A stretch of DNA of 64,000 nt from Kangiella koreensis DSM 16069 (GTDB taxonomy: Bacteria > Pseudomonadota > Gammaproteobacteria > Enterobacterales > Kangiellaceae), in the NCBI RefSeq assembly GCF_000024085.1, contig NC_013166.1:2294001-2358000 (forward strand), in the 5' to 3' direction. How positions within the stretch are numbered: position 1 is the first letter of the stretch; each line of letters starts with the position of its first letter. Positions 62,552 through 64,000 of this stretch are shown here, piece by piece. The notes beneath the pieces were generated by a model that ran no database searches, was not told the DNA's origin, and saw only the letters and a list, made by a program, of their open reading frames with translations. The position numbers and the translations under genes are program-made.

Positions 62552-63829
62552 ATGAAGATTTTCAGCAAAAAAGCAATGTCACTACTTATAGCCCTACCCT
62601 TATTTGCGGCTATTACTTCTTTCTCTGCAGCTGCGGTTAGTCAGACAGATGCCGAGAAATGGAGCCAGGACATTGATGCCTACTGGAGAACTCTTGAAGA
62701 AAAGCATATCGACCTGTATCACCAGCTGACTTATAAAGATTTCGAACGTGAAATCAACTCTATCAAAAGCCAACTTCCCTCGTTATCTCATGAAGAGATC
62801 GTTATTGAGCTGATGCGTCTGACCCACAAAGTCGGCGACGGCCACACCACTATTCCTTTATGGGATCAGAAGTACCAAAAATTCCCGCTGGAACTCAAAG
62901 TCATCAACAATGAAGTTCTGGTAACAGGCTCATCCAATGAGTACGCTAATTTAATCGGCAACGAGTTGGTTGCTATTAATGGCACTCCCATTAAACGCAT
63001 TTATGAACTCTTTGCTGAAGTAGTCCCGTTTGCAGAAAACGACTATTCCACACCCATCCGTGTTGCCCAATATATGATGACTGCCGAGCTATTACGTGGC
63101 TTTGATATCATCAATGATGAAAAAGATGTTGAGTTCACCTTTAAAAACCTTGAACAAAATTTCAAGTATCACCTATCGGCCAGCCAAAATACGCAAATCA
63201 CTCAGCGCATAAACTTCAAACAAAAGTTGCCGTTCAAACCTTATGGTGGTGTTGATGATGATCTTTGGTACGGTGCTGCCGACAAAGGTAAAACGGTTTA
63301 CGTCAACTTCGAGAAATACAGCTCGATGACTAAAATGGATGAGATGTCAGCCGAACTATTACGCTTCGTCAATCACTACAAAACCGAAAACATCATTATT
63401 GATTTACGCGGTAATGAAGGTGGCGACTTCTTTATAGGACTTAAGCTAGCACAGGTGTTAGTACTCGCTAACAGCATTAACTGGAAGTCAGGCGTTTACG
63501 TCATGATCGATAATGAAACCTACTCAGCGGCTATGTCGAACGCTTCCCAGTATGCGCAACTGTTGAATGCAACCCTGGTTGGTCAGCCTACCGGTTCAAA
63601 GCCTACTGGCTATCAGGACATGTGGCAGTTCAGCTTGCCAAACTCAGGCCTCATCGTGACTTATTCGAAAAGAATGTACCGCTTTAAAGACGGAGACAAG
63701 GAAGCAATCTTCCCTGATGTTGCGATTGAACTGACTGCTGAAGATTATATGCGTGCCAATGATAAGAGCTTGCAATGGGTGATTAAAGATATCAACACTC
63801 GTAAAACTCATACACTTGTTCAGAAATAG
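62552..63829 (+). CDS. S41 family (tail-specific protease-like) peptidase
   Basis: 425 aa from the ATG at 62552, which has AGGAGG seven bases upstream; the 15-codon extension is rejected. Signal peptide ending about SFSAAA. The S41 motif KVGDGHTTIP, a PDZ-poor middle part, IIIDLRGNEGGDFFIGLKLA and the catalytic-serine region DNETYSAAMSNA (usually G-x-T-x-S-A-A) are present. Probably exported and proteolytic, though the whole catalytic set cannot be confirmed by eye. The array at 62403-62497 should control it. Confidence 0.82.
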   Translation: MKIFSKKAMSLLIALPLFAAITSFSAAAVSQTDAEKWSQDIDAYWRTLEEKHIDLYHQLTYKDFEREINSIKSQLPSLSHEEIVIELMRLTHKVGDGHTTIPLWDQKYQKFPLELKVINNEVLVTGSSNEYANLIGNELVAINGTPIKRIYELFAEVVPFAENDYSTPIRVAQYMMTAELLRGFDIINDEKDVEFTFKNLEQNFKYHLSASQNTQITQRINFKQKLPFKPYGGVDDDLWYGAADKGKTVYVNFEKYSSMTKMDEMSAELLRFVNHYKTENIIIDLRGNEGGDFFIGLKLAQVLVLANSINWKSGVYVMIDNETYSAAMSNASQYAQLLNATLVGQPTGSKPTGYQDMWQFSLPNSGLIVTYSKRMYRFKDGDKEAIFPDVAIELTAEDYMRANDKSLQWVIKDINTRKTHTLVQK

Positions 63830-63893
63830 GTTTAGCTGCAAAACCAATTAATAAAAGAGATTATCTGCCCCTGATGCTCTACCACTAGATATT

Positions 63894-63918
63894 CCGACTC
63901 ATACGAGTCGGTTTTTTT
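63894..63918 (+). terminator. Intrinsic terminator after the S41 gene
   Basis: CCGACTC-ATAC-GAGTCGG followed by seven T residues. Beyond it the last 80 bases are AT-rich, with three copies of ACATAACA, and show no gene. Confidence 0.9.
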
Positions 63919-64000
63919 AGTGGATAACACAATTAAAATAAAAGCGACATAACAACATAACAAACTTGCGATAAAACATAACAGCAAGAGAGCAGTAATA

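Noticed and set aside
1..64000. tRNA, rRNA, prophage, transposase or toxin-antitoxin genes
   Set aside because: Intergenic spaces are short and show none of the expected sequences; no such proteins seen on either strand.

Overview
The window looks like the chromosome of a free-living, probably marine, heterotrophic gammaproteobacterium. A Kangiella- or Idiomarina-like organism is my best guess, from memory of protein styles and not from any search. The reasons are E. coli-type housekeeping proteins aligning end to end (UvrA, EttA, NfuA, RsmF, Dam, BioB/F/H/C, Cca, FolB), moderate GC, and many exported peptidases (M14, M16, M48, S41 and a DUF5117-type zinc protease) suggesting life on proteins. 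I see no phage, transposase, CRISPR array, rRNA or tRNA.

Layout. 1-13 kb: the 3' part of uvrA, a terC/HEAT-cyclophilin pair divergent from ettA, a PilZ protein, a TrmB-like methyltransferase, a c-type haem protein, radA, a class II DAHP synthase, a small exported protein overlapping a DUF2970 protein, and dam. 13-21 kb: a small hydrolase, dgkA, a lipoprotein, then biotin synthesis. bioB-F-H-C form one minus-strand operon; bioD is cut off from it by an opposite-strand coiled-coil gene. A BirA-type operator overlaps the bioB promoter and the comF start. 21-30 kb: a b-type cytochrome, a BLUF photoreceptor, a MATE exporter, a GNAT protein, a His-rich exported protein and two large periplasmic metallopeptidases. 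30-38 kb: nfuA, aspartate kinase, a CHCC zinc-finger protein, glnE and a lemA-M48 pair followed by two AT-rich small envelope genes. 38-51 kb: a CYTH-CHAD triphosphatase, a DUF47-Pit phosphate uptake pair, a YgiM-like protein, putA, rsmF and an M16 lipoprotein peptidase. 51-60 kb: gspB-exeA, a DUF4124 protein, cca, uppP, a repeat-rich intergenic block, a MidA-like methyltransferase, a pteridine-reductase-like SDR with folK and folB, and plsY. 60-64 kb: an AT-rich membrane protein, a Bcr/CflA exporter and an S41-type peptidase behind a three-site operator-like array.

The order glnE ... ygiF ... ygiM ... cca ... uppP ... folB ... plsY follows the E. coli glnE-ygiF-ygiM-cca-bacA-folB-ygiH neighbourhood, with other genes between. 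The least explained features are the operator array before the S41 gene, the 122-bp imperfect palindrome and companion inverted repeats between uppP and its neighbour, the BirA site inside the comF start, the HEAT-cyclophilin lipoprotein, and a calcium-loop-like motif inside PutA. I found no clearly new multi-gene system; most of the window is core genome.
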